Assembly: GCF_024158035.1 (NCBI RefSeq)
Contig: NZ_JAMZEK010000002.1
Span: 186,001 to 250,000, forward strand
Direction: 5' to 3'
Origin: Dyella lutea
GTDB lineage: Bacteria; Pseudomonadota; Gammaproteobacteria; Xanthomonadales; Rhodanobacteraceae
Length of the DNA stretch: 64,000 bases
Of this stretch, positions 51,788 to 60,860 are shown piece by piece (the stretch's first letter is position 1; every line of letters begins with the position of its first letter). Below the pieces are notes generated by a model. It was given only the letters and a program-made list of their open reading frames with translations. It was not told the origin of the DNA and did not search any database. Position numbers and translations under genes: made by a program.

Positions 51788-53110
51788 CTATTTTGACGGT
51801 TGCGGGGGCCTGCGTGCACCCTCGTGGCGCGCCGGAGCCGGGGCGATCGAGGCCAGTGGCAGGCGCATGCGCACGCGGGCGCCGTCCGCGGTGTTTTCCG
51901 CGGTGAGTTCGCCGCTGAGCCGGTCGGCGGTGGCCTCGGCGAGGGTGAGGCCGATGCCGAGGCCGCCCTGCTTGCCGCTGTAGCCGAGCGCATAGCCGGG
52001 TTCGTCGGGCAGGAAGCCGGGCCCGTGGTCGCTCACGTCCAGCTCCAGCCAGCCGCGATCCCGGCGCACGCGCAGCTCGACCCGGTTGGATTCGCGCATC
52101 GCCGAGGCGTCCGCGGCGTTGTTGAGCAGGTTGATCAGCGCATGACGCAATCCGGGCGGGCTGCTCAGAGCCGCGCTGGCGACGGTGTCGGCCATGTCCA
52201 GTTCCAGCTCGGCTTCCGGTCGCAGCAGTTGGAAGCGCTCGAGGCAGCCGTGCACGAAAGTGCCCACGTCCATCTGCTCTTCTTCCTGCGACAACTGGGC
52301 CTTGCCGAAGGCGACCATCTCGCGAAGGATCCCGCGGCAACGTTCCACCTGCTCCTCGAGCAGCTCCAGATCCTCGGCCAGCGGCTGGTCGGTGGCGTGT
52401 TCGCGGCGCAGCTCGGGTAGCAGCATGCGCATGGTGGCCAGCGGGGTGTTGAGCTCGTGCGCGGCACCGGCGGCCTGGGTGGCGATCGCCAGGATGCCCT
52501 CGTCGCGCAGGGCGCGTTCGCGCACCCGCTGCACCTCGTCCTGCTGCAGGCGCACGGCGGTGGCCAGGCGATTGACGAAGAAGCCCAGCAGCATCGCGGT
52601 GATCGCGAAGTTCACCGCCATGCCGAGCACGTGCAGTTCGAAGCCGGCGCGGCCTTCCATCATCGGCGGCAGCGGCAGGTAGTGGCGCAGCAGGAACACA
52701 TAGGCCAGGCAGGTCAGCGCCGCTACGGTCATCAGTGCCGGGATGGTGAGCGCAGCGGCGCCGAGGGCGATCGGGATCAGCAGCAGGGTGACGAACGGGT
52801 TGGTGGCGCCGCCGGTCAGGTACAGCAGGGCCGAGAGCACCAGCGTATCGGCGGCGATGTGGCCGATCGTCTCCCACTCGCGCACCCGCCACGGCATGGT
52901 CAGCCGGAACGAGGCGAAGGCGGCGAAGATGGCATACAGCCCGATCACCACCAGCAGCGGCAGGACCGGGATCTCCATCCGCATCCACAGTGCCGCGAAC
53001 AGCACGGCGCTGCTCTGGCCGGTGATCGCGCACAGGCGCAGCCAGGCCAGGGTGCGGGTCAGCGCCGACGGGGCGAAACGCTGGGGCGAGGCGGGATTGA
53101 GCAGGGGCAT
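51788..53110 (-). CDS. regB: RegB/PrrB-type redox sensor histidine kinase
   Basis: 440 residues. Six N-terminal transmembrane segments (about 25-185). The RegB quinone-binding heptapeptide GGATNPF occupies 100-106. H-box AAGAAHELNTPLATM has His218. Cys258 in VERCRGILREM is in the place of the redox-active RegB cysteine (inference from position). ATPase: LINLLNNAADAS N-box, DHGPGF G1, GLGIGLTLAEA G2. Detects the quinone pool redox state and phosphorylates the adjacent RegA-like regulator. Poorly conserved charged/proline-rich C-terminus. Confidence 0.93.
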   Translation of the reverse strand: MPLLNPASPQRFAPSALTRTLAWLRLCAITGQSSAVLFAALWMRMEIPVLPLLVVIGLYAIFAAFASFRLTMPWRVREWETIGHIAADTLVLSALLYLTGGATNPFVTLLLIPIALGAAALTIPALMTVAALTCLAYVFLLRHYLPLPPMMEGRAGFELHVLGMAVNFAITAMLLGFFVNRLATAVRLQQDEVQRVRERALRDEGILAIATQAAGAAHELNTPLATMRMLLPELRREHATDQPLAEDLELLEEQVERCRGILREMVAFGKAQLSQEEEQMDVGTFVHGCLERFQLLRPEAELELDMADTVASAALSSPPGLRHALINLLNNAADASAMRESNRVELRVRRDRGWLELDVSDHGPGFLPDEPGYALGYSGKQGGLGIGLTLAEATADRLSGELTAENTADGARVRMRLPLASIAPAPARHEGARRPPQPSK

Positions 53111-53117
53111 AAGTAAG

Positions 53118-53141
53118 AAGGCCCGCCGGGTGGCGGGCCTT
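53118..53141 (-). terminator. Terminator after the POT transporter gene
   Basis: AAGGCCCGCC-GGGT-GGCGGGCCTT, a perfect 10-bp stem, sits just past the POT gene stop and just before the RegB start. T-run on the minus side is weak (CTTACTTA). Confidence 0.7.
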
Positions 53142-53147
53142 GGTGGC

Positions 53148-54707
53148 TCACGGGGCGGGCGTATCGTAGCCCTCTTCGCTGCGCGAAGCGGGGAGTGGGT
53201 CGTGATTGGTCGCCACGTCGGAATGGCTGGCCGACAGCCGGTTCATCAGCGGCAGCACGGCGACCGCGATCACCGTGCAGCCCACGCCGACCAGGCCCAG
53301 CTTGTTGAACAGGCTGGTGTAGATGTCCAGTGACTTCACCGGATCGGTCAGGCCCTCCGGGATGTGCGCGTAGTTGGCCACCACGCTGCCCAGGTACTGC
53401 GAGATGCCGGAGGCCACGTAGTACGCGCCCATCATGAAGCCGCCCATGCGTGCCGGCACGTAGCGGGCGATCATCGCCAGGCCCAGGCCGGACACCAGCA
53501 GTTCGCCCAGCGAGTACAGGCCGTAGCCCCACACCATGATCCAGGAGGACACCTGGCCATCCACCGCCCAGCGTGCACCGACGCCGTAGATGAAGAAGCC
53601 GGCGGCCACCGCACCGAAGCCCCAGGCGAATTTCGCAGCGACGGAGATGTCCTTGCCGACCCGGCCCAGCGAGTTGTAGATCAGCACCAGCACCGGGCTC
53701 AGAGCCACGATCCAGATCGCGTTGAGCGACTGGAACTGCTCCGGGATCCACGTGAAGATGTGCCAGCCGAACAGGCTGAAGTCGAGGTTCACGTTCTTCT
53801 GCGCGAACAGGTTCAGCGACGTGGACATCTGCTGGTAGAAGATGAAGAAGAAGATCGTCTGCACCGTCAGCACCAGCGCGGCGCTGAGGCCGGCGCGCTC
53901 GTCGCGGTGGCTGGAGCGGATCAGGTGGATGAAGATGCCCAGGATCACCACGCCGGCGGCGTATACGCAGACCCGCGCGACCGCCTCGTTCTGCAGGATG
54001 AAGGCCGATACGAACACCAGCACCACGCCGGCGCCGAGCACCCCGGCCAGTTTCTTCAGGTCCACGCGCTTGTCGTCCGCGGGCGAACCGATGTGGGCCA
54101 GCGTGCGGCTCATCAGGGCGTAATTGATCAGGCCCAGCGCCAGGCCGACGGCGCAGGCGCCGAAGGCGGTGTGCCAGCCCCAGTCGTCGCCGTAGCGCTG
54201 GCCGACGTAGTCGCGGATCCACGGGGTCAGCAGCATCGAGATGGTCGAGCCGATGTTCACCGCCATGTAGTAGATGGTGAAGGCGCTATCGATCTTGGTG
54301 TCGTCGCCCTCGTAGATCTTGCGCACGAGGTTGCCGGCGTTCGGCTTGAACATGCCGTTGCCGACGATGATCACGCCCAGCGAGAAGTACAGGAACGAGG
54401 CGCTTTCAGTGGGGATCCACAGCAGGGCGTAGCCCAGCATCAGCACGATCGCGCCCATGCGCATGGTGCGGCGGGTGCCGATCAGCTTGTCGCCGACCCA
54501 GCCGCCGATCGCCGGCGTCACGTAGATCAGCGCCGCGGCCGCACCCCATACCAGGTTGGAGCGGGTGTCGACGAAGCCGAGCTTCTTGATCATGTAGGTG
54601 ACCATCAGCACCTGCATGCCGTAGAAGCCGAAGCGCTCCCACATTTCGATCAGGAATACGGTGCTGAAGGAGCGGGTCTGGGAGACGGGCGGATTCTGGA
54701 TGGCCAT
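53148..54707 (-). CDS. POT/PTR2-family proton-coupled oligopeptide transporter
   Basis: 519 residues from the ATG at 54707 (GGAAAAGG upstream); earlier in-frame starts lack a site. MFS fold with about 14 hydrophobic segments. The POT proton-coupling motif is FLIEMWERFGFYGMQVLM near 18-35 (ExxERF), and PTR2 motif GGWVGDKLIGTRRTM near 65. FKPNAGNLVRKIYEG near 118 is also typical. Imports di-/tripeptides. Own terminator downstream. Confidence 0.93.
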   Translation of the reverse strand: MAIQNPPVSQTRSFSTVFLIEMWERFGFYGMQVLMVTYMIKKLGFVDTRSNLVWGAAAALIYVTPAIGGWVGDKLIGTRRTMRMGAIVLMLGYALLWIPTESASFLYFSLGVIIVGNGMFKPNAGNLVRKIYEGDDTKIDSAFTIYYMAVNIGSTISMLLTPWIRDYVGQRYGDDWGWHTAFGACAVGLALGLINYALMSRTLAHIGSPADDKRVDLKKLAGVLGAGVVLVFVSAFILQNEAVARVCVYAAGVVILGIFIHLIRSSHRDERAGLSAALVLTVQTIFFFIFYQQMSTSLNLFAQKNVNLDFSLFGWHIFTWIPEQFQSLNAIWIVALSPVLVLIYNSLGRVGKDISVAAKFAWGFGAVAAGFFIYGVGARWAVDGQVSSWIMVWGYGLYSLGELLVSGLGLAMIARYVPARMGGFMMGAYYVASGISQYLGSVVANYAHIPEGLTDPVKSLDIYTSLFNKLGLVGVGCTVIAVAVLPLMNRLSASHSDVATNHDPLPASRSEEGYDTPAP

Positions 54708-54931
54708 ACCTTTTCCGTGCGGGTTCATGCCTTGGCACCGCACGCGGCAGCACCTCTCGAGCGTGGCCCCGGACGGGGCACAACCTCGGAAGGGTACCCG
54801 ATTCGGTCCCGCCTTGTGGTTGCACAGCAAAAGGGCAAAGGGCGTCCGCAGGAACGTGTGGCATGATGCGGCCCACCCAAATGCCCGCCCCGCCGGCGGG
54901 AGTCCCGCGTCCGTCCTGGAGTACCCAATCG

Positions 54932-55306
54932 ATGCCCGGCAGTGGATTTCGCGGCAACCCGCGCCAGCTCTGGAACGCGTTCCGCTGGTCGATGAAGGGG
55001 CTGCAGGCGGGCTGGCGGCACGAGGCCTCGTTCCGGCTCGAGGCGATGCTGGCGGTGGTGCTGGTGCCGCTGGGCCTGTGGCTGGGGCAAGGGCCGCTGG
55101 AGAAGATCGCGCTGGTGCTGCCGGCGGTGCTGGTGCTCTCGGCCGAGCTGCTCAATTCGGCGATCGAGGCGGTGGTGGACAAGGTCAGCCCCGACTTCCA
55201 CGAGCTGGCCGGGCGCGCCAAGGACATGGGTTCGGCGGCGGTGTTCCTGCTGCTGCTGCTCACCGTGCTCTGCTGGGGGCTGATCCTGGGGCCGCGCTGG
55301 TTCTGA
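54932..55306 (+). CDS. dgkA: Diacylglycerol kinase
   Basis: 124 residues if started at ATG 54932, matching the E. coli length (122); the frame extends back to ATG 54863 but that prefix is Pro/Ser-rich and unlike the family. Three membrane helices. Signature VLSAELLNSAIEAVVDKVSP near 66 carries the catalytic Glu and Asn; KDMGSAAVFLLLLL follows. Recycles diacylglycerol from membrane-derived oligosaccharide synthesis. Confidence 0.93.
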   Translation: MPGSGFRGNPRQLWNAFRWSMKGLQAGWRHEASFRLEAMLAVVLVPLGLWLGQGPLEKIALVLPAVLVLSAELLNSAIEAVVDKVSPDFHELAGRAKDMGSAAVFLLLLLTVLCWGLILGPRWF

Positions 55307-55386
55307 GCGGGCGGCGCCCGCGCGGGCGTCGTATGCTGGAGGGGATCGGGGATTGCCCCGCCGTCTCCATTCACGGGAGTGAAGCC

Positions 55387-56007
55387 ATGAAACTGCTGCG
55401 AACCTGCCTGATCCTGCTCCTGGTGGCCGGGCTGTCCGGCTGCGGCTACAACGCCATCCAGCGCCAGGACGAGGCAGTGAAGGCGTCGTGGTCCGAGGTC
55501 ATCAACCAGTACCAGCGGCGCGCCGACCTGGTGCCCAACCTGGTCGCCACCGTGAAGGGCTACGCCCAGCACGAGGAGAAGGTATTCGTCGAGGTGACCG
55601 AGGCGCGCGCCAAGGTCGGCTCGATCAAGGTGGACGCCGACACCATCAACGATGCCGCCAAGCTCAAGCAGTTCCAGGCCGCGCAGGGCGAGCTCTCCAG
55701 CGCGCTGTCGCGACTGATGGTGGTCAGCGAGAACTACCCGCAGCTCAAGGCCGACGGGTTGTTCCAGAACCTGCAGGCCCAGCTGGAGGGCACCGAGAAC
55801 CGCGTCACCGTGGCGCGCAACCGCTACGTGCAGGCGGTGCAGTCTTACAACACGCTGATCCGCAGCTTCCCGAACAATCTGACCGCGAAGATGTTCGGCT
55901 ACCAGGTCAAGCCAAACTTCAGCGTGGAGAACGAGCAGGCCATCTCCACCGCACCGAAGGTCGACTTCGGCTCCGCCGCGCCGGCCGCACCCGCCTCGGC
56001 GCATTGA
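55387..56007 (+). CDS. lemA: LemA-family lipoprotein
   Basis: 206 residues from the ATG at 55387. The signal MKLLRTCLILLLVAGLSGC has a lipobox (LSGC, Cys19). LemA pattern: YNAIQRQDEAVKASWSEVIN, YQRRADLVPNLVATVKGYA near 43, ENYPQLKADGLFQNLQAQLE near 118, GTENRVTVARNRYVQAVQSY. Helical bundle exposed to the periplasm. Co-transcribed with two TPM genes; this trio is common and its function is unclear. Confidence 0.95.
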   Translation: MKLLRTCLILLLVAGLSGCGYNAIQRQDEAVKASWSEVINQYQRRADLVPNLVATVKGYAQHEEKVFVEVTEARAKVGSIKVDADTINDAAKLKQFQAAQGELSSALSRLMVVSENYPQLKADGLFQNLQAQLEGTENRVTVARNRYVQAVQSYNTLIRSFPNNLTAKMFGYQVKPNFSVENEQAISTAPKVDFGSAAPAAPASAH

Positions 56008-56011
56008 TCCG

Positions 56012-56914
56012 ATGCGTCGCCTGACGCACCTGCTCCTGCTGCTCGCGCTGGCGTGCGCCACGCCGCTGCGTGCAGCGGACGTGCCGCACCTCACTCGCCA
56101 CGTCACCGATCTCACCGGCACGCTCACGCCGCAGCAGGTCGACGCGCTGGACGCCAAGCTGGTGGCGCTGGAGCAGCGAAAGGGCGCCCAGCTGGTGGTG
56201 CTGATGGTGCCCTCGCTGGACGGCCAGGACATCGAGAGCTACTCGCTGGCGGTGGCCGAGGCCAACAGGATCGGCCGCAAGGGCACCGACGACGGCATCC
56301 TGCTGCTGGTCGCCAAGAACGACCGCAAGGACCGCATCGAGGTCGGTTACGGCCTGGAGGGTGCGGTGCCGGACGCGGCCACCGCGAGGATCCGCCGTGA
56401 GTACATCGAATCGCGCTTCAAGCAGGGCGATTTCTACGGCGGGCTGGATGCCGGCGTCGACGCGCTGACCAAGCTGATCGACGGCGAGCCGCTGCCGGCG
56501 CCCAAGGAGTCGAGCCGATCGCGGGGCGGTCTGGATATCGGGCACGCGATGCTGATCGGCCTGTTCGTGGCGTTGTTCCTGCGCCGCCTGTTCGGCCGGG
56601 CCCACGTGATCGTGCGCACGCCGCTGGGCGCGGCGCTGACCGGCGGCCTGCTGTGGCTGCTCGCCGCGACGGTGGGTGTGGGAGTGCTTGGTGCCGTCAT
56701 CGGCGGCATCGTGATGCTGATGCCTGGCGGTGGCGGGCGTTCCATCGGTGGCGGTGGCTGGGGCGGCTGGGGCGGATTCGGCGGCGGCGGCTGGGGCGGC
56801 GGCGGGTTTGGAGGGGGCGGATTCGGTGGCGGCAGCGGCGGTGGCTTCAGTGGCGGCGGCTTCAGCGGTGGCGGCGGCAGCTTCGGCGGCGGCGGTTCTT
56901 CGGGGAGCTGGTGA
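56012..56914 (+). CDS. TPM-domain membrane protein (YgcG family) with glycine-rich tail
   Basis: 300 residues. Signal peptide to about 21 (MRRLTHLLLLLALACATPLR). TPM_phosphatase domain about 25-160: VTDLTGTLTPQQVDALDAKL, IGRKGTDDGILLLVAKNDRK, RIEVGYGLEGAVPDA. TM segments about 176-195 and 213-235. The last 60 residues are glycine-rich (GGGWGGWGGFGGGG pattern), with low-complexity DNA that may slip. Stop overlaps the next ATG (TGATG). Confidence 0.92.
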   Translation: MRRLTHLLLLLALACATPLRAADVPHLTRHVTDLTGTLTPQQVDALDAKLVALEQRKGAQLVVLMVPSLDGQDIESYSLAVAEANRIGRKGTDDGILLLVAKNDRKDRIEVGYGLEGAVPDAATARIRREYIESRFKQGDFYGGLDAGVDALTKLIDGEPLPAPKESSRSRGGLDIGHAMLIGLFVALFLRRLFGRAHVIVRTPLGAALTGGLLWLLAATVGVGVLGAVIGGIVMLMPGGGGRSIGGGGWGGWGGFGGGGWGGGGFGGGGFGGGSGGGFSGGGFSGGGGSFGGGGSSGSW

Positions 56915-57417
56915 TGGGACGGATCGAGCGACTGTCACGCAACCTGTTCGGCGCCTGGTTCCAGCTGCGGCGCTGCTTCCCTTCCACGCTGCTCGACGAG
57001 ATGGCCACGGCGATCCACGACGGCGAACGTCACCATCGCGGCGAGCTGCGTTTCGCAGTGGAGTCGCGCCTGTCGCCATCGGCAGTCTGGGCGGGAGTGA
57101 CCGCACGCCAGCGGGCGCAGCAGGTGTTCTCCCAGTTGGGCGTGTGGGATACCGAGCTCAATACCGGCGTGCTGATCTACGTGCTGCTGGCCGAGCGCCG
57201 GATCGAGATCGTTGCTGATCGCGGTCTGGTCGAACGGGTGGAGCGGGGTGCGTGGGAGCGCATTTGCGCCGGGATGCGTGTGGCGTTCGCCGCCGGGCGC
57301 TGGCGCGAAGGCAGCCTGGAAGGGATCGCCGCGATCCATGCGTTGGCCGAGGCGTGTTTCCCCAGCGATGGCCGCGACAATCCGGACGAGCTGCCGGATC
57401 GGCCCGTGTTGCTGTAA
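56914..57417 (+). CDS. TPM-domain protein, soluble
   Basis: 167 residues, ATG overlapping the previous stop. A TPM domain without signal peptide or obvious membrane segment: MATAIHDGERHHRGELRFAV, QQVFSQLGVWDTELNTGVLI, VLLAERRIEIVADRGL near 90. The second TPM copy of the lemA-tpm-tpm set. Followed by a terminator shared with the convergent peptidase gene. Confidence 0.9.
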   Translation: MGRIERLSRNLFGAWFQLRRCFPSTLLDEMATAIHDGERHHRGELRFAVESRLSPSAVWAGVTARQRAQQVFSQLGVWDTELNTGVLIYVLLAERRIEIVADRGLVERVERGAWERICAGMRVAFAAGRWREGSLEGIAAIHALAEACFPSDGRDNPDELPDRPVLL

Positions 57418-57422
57418 CAGGA

Positions 57423-57449
57423 AAGGCCGCCCGGAGGCGGCCTCTTGCT
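57423..57449. terminator. Terminator between the TPM gene and the S9 peptidase gene
   Basis: AGGCCGCCCGGAGGCGGCCT stem (57425-57444), followed on the plus side by CTTGCTGTT and preceded by GGAA. Lies in the 48-bp gap between convergent stops. Confidence 0.72.
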
Positions 57450-57465
57450 GTTCGGGCGGTGCGGC

Positions 57466-59421
57466 TCAGCGGCCCTTGCCGATGTGCTTCTCGAGGAAGG
57501 CCTGCAGTGTGTTGAGCAGGTCGATGTTGTTCTTCTCGTCGTAGAAGCCGTGTCCTTCACCCGGCTTGACCAGGGTCTGGTAAGGCTTGTGTGCCGCGTC
57601 GAGCGCGGCGGTCATGGCCTTGAACTGGGCAAACGGCGCACGCTGGTCGTCTTCGCCGTGGATCAGCAGCACGGGGATGTCGATCTTGTCGGCGAGCTTG
57701 TCCGGCGAGTTGGCGTCGAGGTCCTTTTCGTCGGCCCCCATGATCGCGCGCATGGCATTGCGTCCCGCCTCGCTCTGGCGGGTATCGCCCTTCTTGTAGA
57801 GCAGGGCCATGTCGTAGACGCCGGCGTAACCCACGGCGCACTTGAACATGCCGGGCGCGCGGATCGGCGCCATCAGGGCCGAGTAGCCGCCGAAACTCGC
57901 GCCGAAGATGCAGATGCGGTTCGGATCGGCGTACTTCTGCGCGATCGCCCACTTCACGCCATCGATCAGGTCGTTCTGGATGGTGCCGCCCCACTGCCGG
58001 TAGCCGGCCTGCTGGAAGTCCACGCCGCGTCCGCCCGAACCGCGGAAATTGATCTGCAGCACCAGGTAGCCGCGGTTGGCGAGGAACTGCGCGTCGCCGT
58101 CGTAGAACCAGTCGTCCTGGATGCCGATCGGGCCGCCATGCGGCATCAGCACCATCGGCAGGTTCTTCTCGCCGCCCCCCCTGGGCAGCGTAAGGATCGC
58201 CTCGATCGGTGTTCCGTCGCGGGCGACGAAGGTCATCGGCCGCCGTTCGGCCATCTGCGCCGGATTGATCCACGGCTCCGCGTCGAACAGCTTCTGCACC
58301 TTGTAGGTGTGGGTGTTGATCAGGAAGTAGGTGCCTGGCGTGCGGTCACTGATCACGCCGAACAGCAGTTCGCTGCCGTCGTCGCTGAAGTTCACGAAGT
58401 GCACGTAGCTTCCGGGGAATTTCAGGCTCAGCGCGCGGTGCAGCTTGGCCATTGGCGCGTTCGGGTCGACGTAGCGGGCGGCCGGTACGCCGGTATCCAG
58501 CGTCGAGGCGAAAGGCTGTTCCGGCTTGGCGGTCCACTCGATGGTTCCCACACTGCCGAAGCCCGCAGGGGCGATCATCTGGCGGCCGCTGCCGTCCTCG
58601 GCCATCGATACGAGCGAACTGGGGCCGCCGTCGGCGCTGTAGGTCGCATACACGTGCTGTCCGTCGGGCGTGCTTTCCAGCGGGTGGAACCGGACGCCAA
58701 CTTGCGATGGCGTCATCGGTGACCAGCTCGAGCCCACCCGGTGGTAGACGACGTAGTCGAAGTGGGTGTTGGTGCCGAAGGCATAATGAGCCTGGCCATC
58801 CTTGCCGACCATGAAGCTCATGCCCGACACGCCGATGTCACCGATCAGGTGTCGCGTGTTGTGCTCGGCATCCACGTCGTACAGCGAGCTCTGATGATTG
58901 CTGTCCCAGCCCTCGGCGGCCATGTAGAAGTGGCCGTTCGCCTGGTCCGGCTTGCCGTCGAAGAAGCCCCAGCCGCGGTCGGTGCCGCGGGTGGCGGCGC
59001 GCCGTCCGTATTTCACCGCATCGATGCCGAACAGGTAGTCCTGGTTCTTGCCATCGAAGTCGGTGGCGAGGATCTCCCCGGTCAGCGCAGGCTTGTCGAT
59101 CGAACCGTATTCGCGCCCCTTCTCGATGATCAGCCGGGTCGGGCTCACCCAGACGAAATTCGCCGGTACCTCGTACTTGGGCATGCGCAGCATGCTCACC
59201 GGATGGCTCATGTCGGCGACCTTGAACACCACCAGCGCATGCGCGCCGTCGTCGCCGTCCATGCGTACCGCGAGGTACTGGCCATCGGGGGACAGGCGCG
59301 GCGTCGATATCGCGGGATGCCTGGCGAAGGAGTCGACCGGAATCAGATCCGCGGAACGGGCGGTTACCGTCACGCAAACCAGCACCGCCCCCAGCAGCGC
59401 CATCCCAGGATGCTTCTGCAT
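57466..59421 (-). CDS. Secreted S9 prolyl oligopeptidase-family peptidase
   Basis: 651 residues from the ATG at 59421 (GGGGGATAC upstream); ATG six codons later is possible. Signal peptide MALLGAVLVCVTVTARSA. Residues about 30-395 read as a beta-propeller with TolB/WD-like blades (PRLSPDGQYLAVRMDGDDG, HFVNFSDDGSELLFGVISDR). The C-terminal alpha/beta hydrolase (about 400-650) has oxyanion/HGGP loop LMPHGGPIG, nucleophile IFGASFGGYSALM, Asp in LIHGEDDQRAPF and His in KPGEGHGFYD. Cleaves peptides in the periplasm or outside. DPP/acylaminoacyl-peptidase-like; specificity unknown. Confidence 0.93.
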   Translation of the reverse strand: MQKHPGMALLGAVLVCVTVTARSADLIPVDSFARHPAISTPRLSPDGQYLAVRMDGDDGAHALVVFKVADMSHPVSMLRMPKYEVPANFVWVSPTRLIIEKGREYGSIDKPALTGEILATDFDGKNQDYLFGIDAVKYGRRAATRGTDRGWGFFDGKPDQANGHFYMAAEGWDSNHQSSLYDVDAEHNTRHLIGDIGVSGMSFMVGKDGQAHYAFGTNTHFDYVVYHRVGSSWSPMTPSQVGVRFHPLESTPDGQHVYATYSADGGPSSLVSMAEDGSGRQMIAPAGFGSVGTIEWTAKPEQPFASTLDTGVPAARYVDPNAPMAKLHRALSLKFPGSYVHFVNFSDDGSELLFGVISDRTPGTYFLINTHTYKVQKLFDAEPWINPAQMAERRPMTFVARDGTPIEAILTLPRGGGEKNLPMVLMPHGGPIGIQDDWFYDGDAQFLANRGYLVLQINFRGSGGRGVDFQQAGYRQWGGTIQNDLIDGVKWAIAQKYADPNRICIFGASFGGYSALMAPIRAPGMFKCAVGYAGVYDMALLYKKGDTRQSEAGRNAMRAIMGADEKDLDANSPDKLADKIDIPVLLIHGEDDQRAPFAQFKAMTAALDAAHKPYQTLVKPGEGHGFYDEKNNIDLLNTLQAFLEKHIGKGR

Positions 59422-59579
59422 GTGTATCCCCCTGAATGCTCCTCCATGCGCAACCGGGCGCGGAGGAGCCTCGCGCCCGGCGTCCCGGTGGCTCGACCGG
59501 GTCCCCTGTTTCCCTGAATGGGCAGTATATCCATCCGTCGCGACGCCCCGTCGGTTTTCCGGAACGGCGGGCCGGCGGC

Positions 59580-59585
59580 TAGACT
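59580..59585 (+). promoter_or_regulatory. -10 element upstream of lgt
   Basis: TAGACT in GGCGGCTAGACTTGCGC lies 22 bp before the lgt ATG. On the other strand, TATACT near 59524-59529 is a plausible -10 for the S9 peptidase. No clear -35 for either. Confidence 0.4.
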
Positions 59586-59607
59586 TGCGCTTTTGCCGAC
59601 GGCCACC

Positions 59608-60483
59608 ATGACCCAGCCTTTTGTCGTCCAGTTCGATCCCGTGGCCTTCCGGCTCGGGCCGCTGCAGGTGCATTGGTACGGACTGATGTACCTGTTCGGC
59701 TTTCTGCTGGTCGCGACGCTGGCCGAGTACCGCCGCCGCCGGGGCCGGCTGCCGGTGACCCGGGACGCGCTGGGCGACCTGATGTTCTACGCCATGATGG
59801 GCGTGATCGTCGGCGGCCGGGTCTGGTACATGCTGTTCTACTACGCCGGTGGCATCGGCTGGATCTGGCGCGACCCGCTGGCCCTTTTCAAGGTCTGGGA
59901 CGGGGGCATGAGCTTTCACGGCGGCCTGCTCGGCGTGGTGCTGACCGGCTGGTGGTGGTCGCGCCGGCACCGCCTGCACCCCTTCGACACGATCGATTTC
60001 GTGGCACCGATGGTGCCGCTGGGCCTGGGCCTGGGGCGGCTGGGCAATTTCATCAACGGCGAGTTGTGGGGCAAGCCCGGCGACGTGCCGTGGGCGATGA
60101 TCTTCCCCGGTTCGCGCGACGAGGACCTGCAGCTGGCCGCCGGCAACCCCACGCTGACCGAGCGCCTGCAACAGTTCGGCGGTCTGCCGCGGCATCCGTC
60201 GCAGCTGTACGAACTGGCGCTGGAGGGCGTGGTGATGTTCGCCGTGCTGTGGCTGGTGTCGCTCAAGCCGAGGCCGCGCTATCTCGTTTCCGGCCTGTTC
60301 GCGCTGCTGTACGGCTGCTTCCGCTTCGCGGTGGAATTCGTGCGCGTGCCGGATCCGCAGCTGGGCTACCTGGCCTGGGGCTGGCTGACCATGGGCCAGG
60401 TGCAGTCGATCCCGCTCATCGTGGTGGGACTGGTGCTGCTCGCGATGTCGCGGCGTGCGCCGGTGCTACCGCTCGCCGCATGA
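59608..60483 (+). CDS. lgt: Prolipoprotein diacylglyceryl transferase
   Basis: 291 residues from the ATG at 59608. Inner-membrane enzyme that adds diacylglyceryl to the lipobox cysteine. Seven hydrophobic segments. Signature [15 protein letters not shown] near 142; [13 protein letters not shown] near 108 with His103-type residue; [20 protein letters not shown] near 62 and [17 protein letters not shown] near 195. Upstream of thyA in many proteobacteria; here the tandem repeat and an AIM24 gene intervene. Confidence 0.96.
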   Translation: MTQPFVVQFDPVAFRLGPLQVHWYGLMYLFGFLLVATLAEYRRRRGRLPVTRDALGDLMFYAMMGVIVGGRVWYMLFYYAGGIGWIWRDPLALFKVWDGGMSFHGGLLGVVLTGWWWSRRHRLHPFDTIDFVAPMVPLGLGLGRLGNFINGELWGKPGDVPWAMIFPGSRDEDLQLAAGNPTLTERLQQFGGLPRHPSQLYELALEGVVMFAVLWLVSLKPRPRYLVSGLFALLYGCFRFAVEFVRVPDPQLGYLAWGWLTMGQVQSIPLIVVGLVLLAMSRRAPVLPLAA

Positions 60484-60518
60484 CAGAACGCCACGACGCA
60501 TTGGCTTGAGACGATGGG

Positions 60519-60798
60519 ACGTCGGGGCTGAAGCCCCTCCCACGGGCGCGGCGGGGCCGAGGTCTTGTGGGGAGCGACTTCAGTCACGACGTCGGGGCTG
60601 AAGCCCCTCCCACAGGTGCGGCCGGGCCGAGGTCTTGTGGGAGCGACTTCAGTCGGGACGTCGGGGCTGAAGCCCCTCCCACAGGTGCGGCCGGACCGAG
60701 GTCTCGTGGGAGCGACTTCAGTCGCGACGTCGGGGCTGAAGCCCCTCCCACAGGTGCGGCCGGACCGAGGTCTCGTGGGAGCGACTTCAGTCGCGACG
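60519..60798. repeat. Tandem array of four 69-70-bp units built from two palindromic REP-like motifs
   Basis: Four copies start at about 60521, 60591, 60660 and 60729. Each contains GTCGGGGCTGAAGCCCCTCC (with an exact GGGGCTGAAGCCCC-type palindrome) and GTGGGAGCGACTTCAGTCGC (palindrome GCGACT..AGTCGC), joined by a GC-rich spacer CACAGGTGCGGCCGGACCGAGG. The last two units are nearly identical. Similar single or paired palindromes are scattered in Pseudomonas and Xanthomonas genomes as REP/BIME elements. Any open frame through the array is a by-product. Part of the 377-bp gap between lgt and the AIM24 gene, which otherwise holds nothing else apparent. Confidence 0.9.
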
Positions 60799-60860
60799 CT
60801 ATTGCTTGCGTTGGTGGATGTTCGTGATTGCCACCCTTCCCGAGGGGGGGCGCTGTTCGG

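Noticed and set aside
51180-53033. 617-codon frame joining RegB-region and RegA
   Set aside because: Only the last 194 codons are a real protein (RegA); the upstream portion is an out-of-frame reading of regB.
54863-54931. Upstream start for dgkA
   Set aside because: Gives a Pro/Ser-rich prefix not seen in the family; start at 54932 gives the standard length.
56720-56911. Frameshift or degradation in the Gly-rich tail
   Set aside because: The frame is continuous to a stop that overlaps the next start codon, as expected for a TPM/YgcG protein.
57466-60195. 909-codon version of the S9 peptidase
   Set aside because: The first 258 codons are antisense to lgt; a signal peptide and ribosome site define the start at 59421.
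60519-60798. CRISPR array
   Set aside because: Units are contiguous with no unique spacers; both motifs inside each unit repeat too, and no cas genes are nearby.
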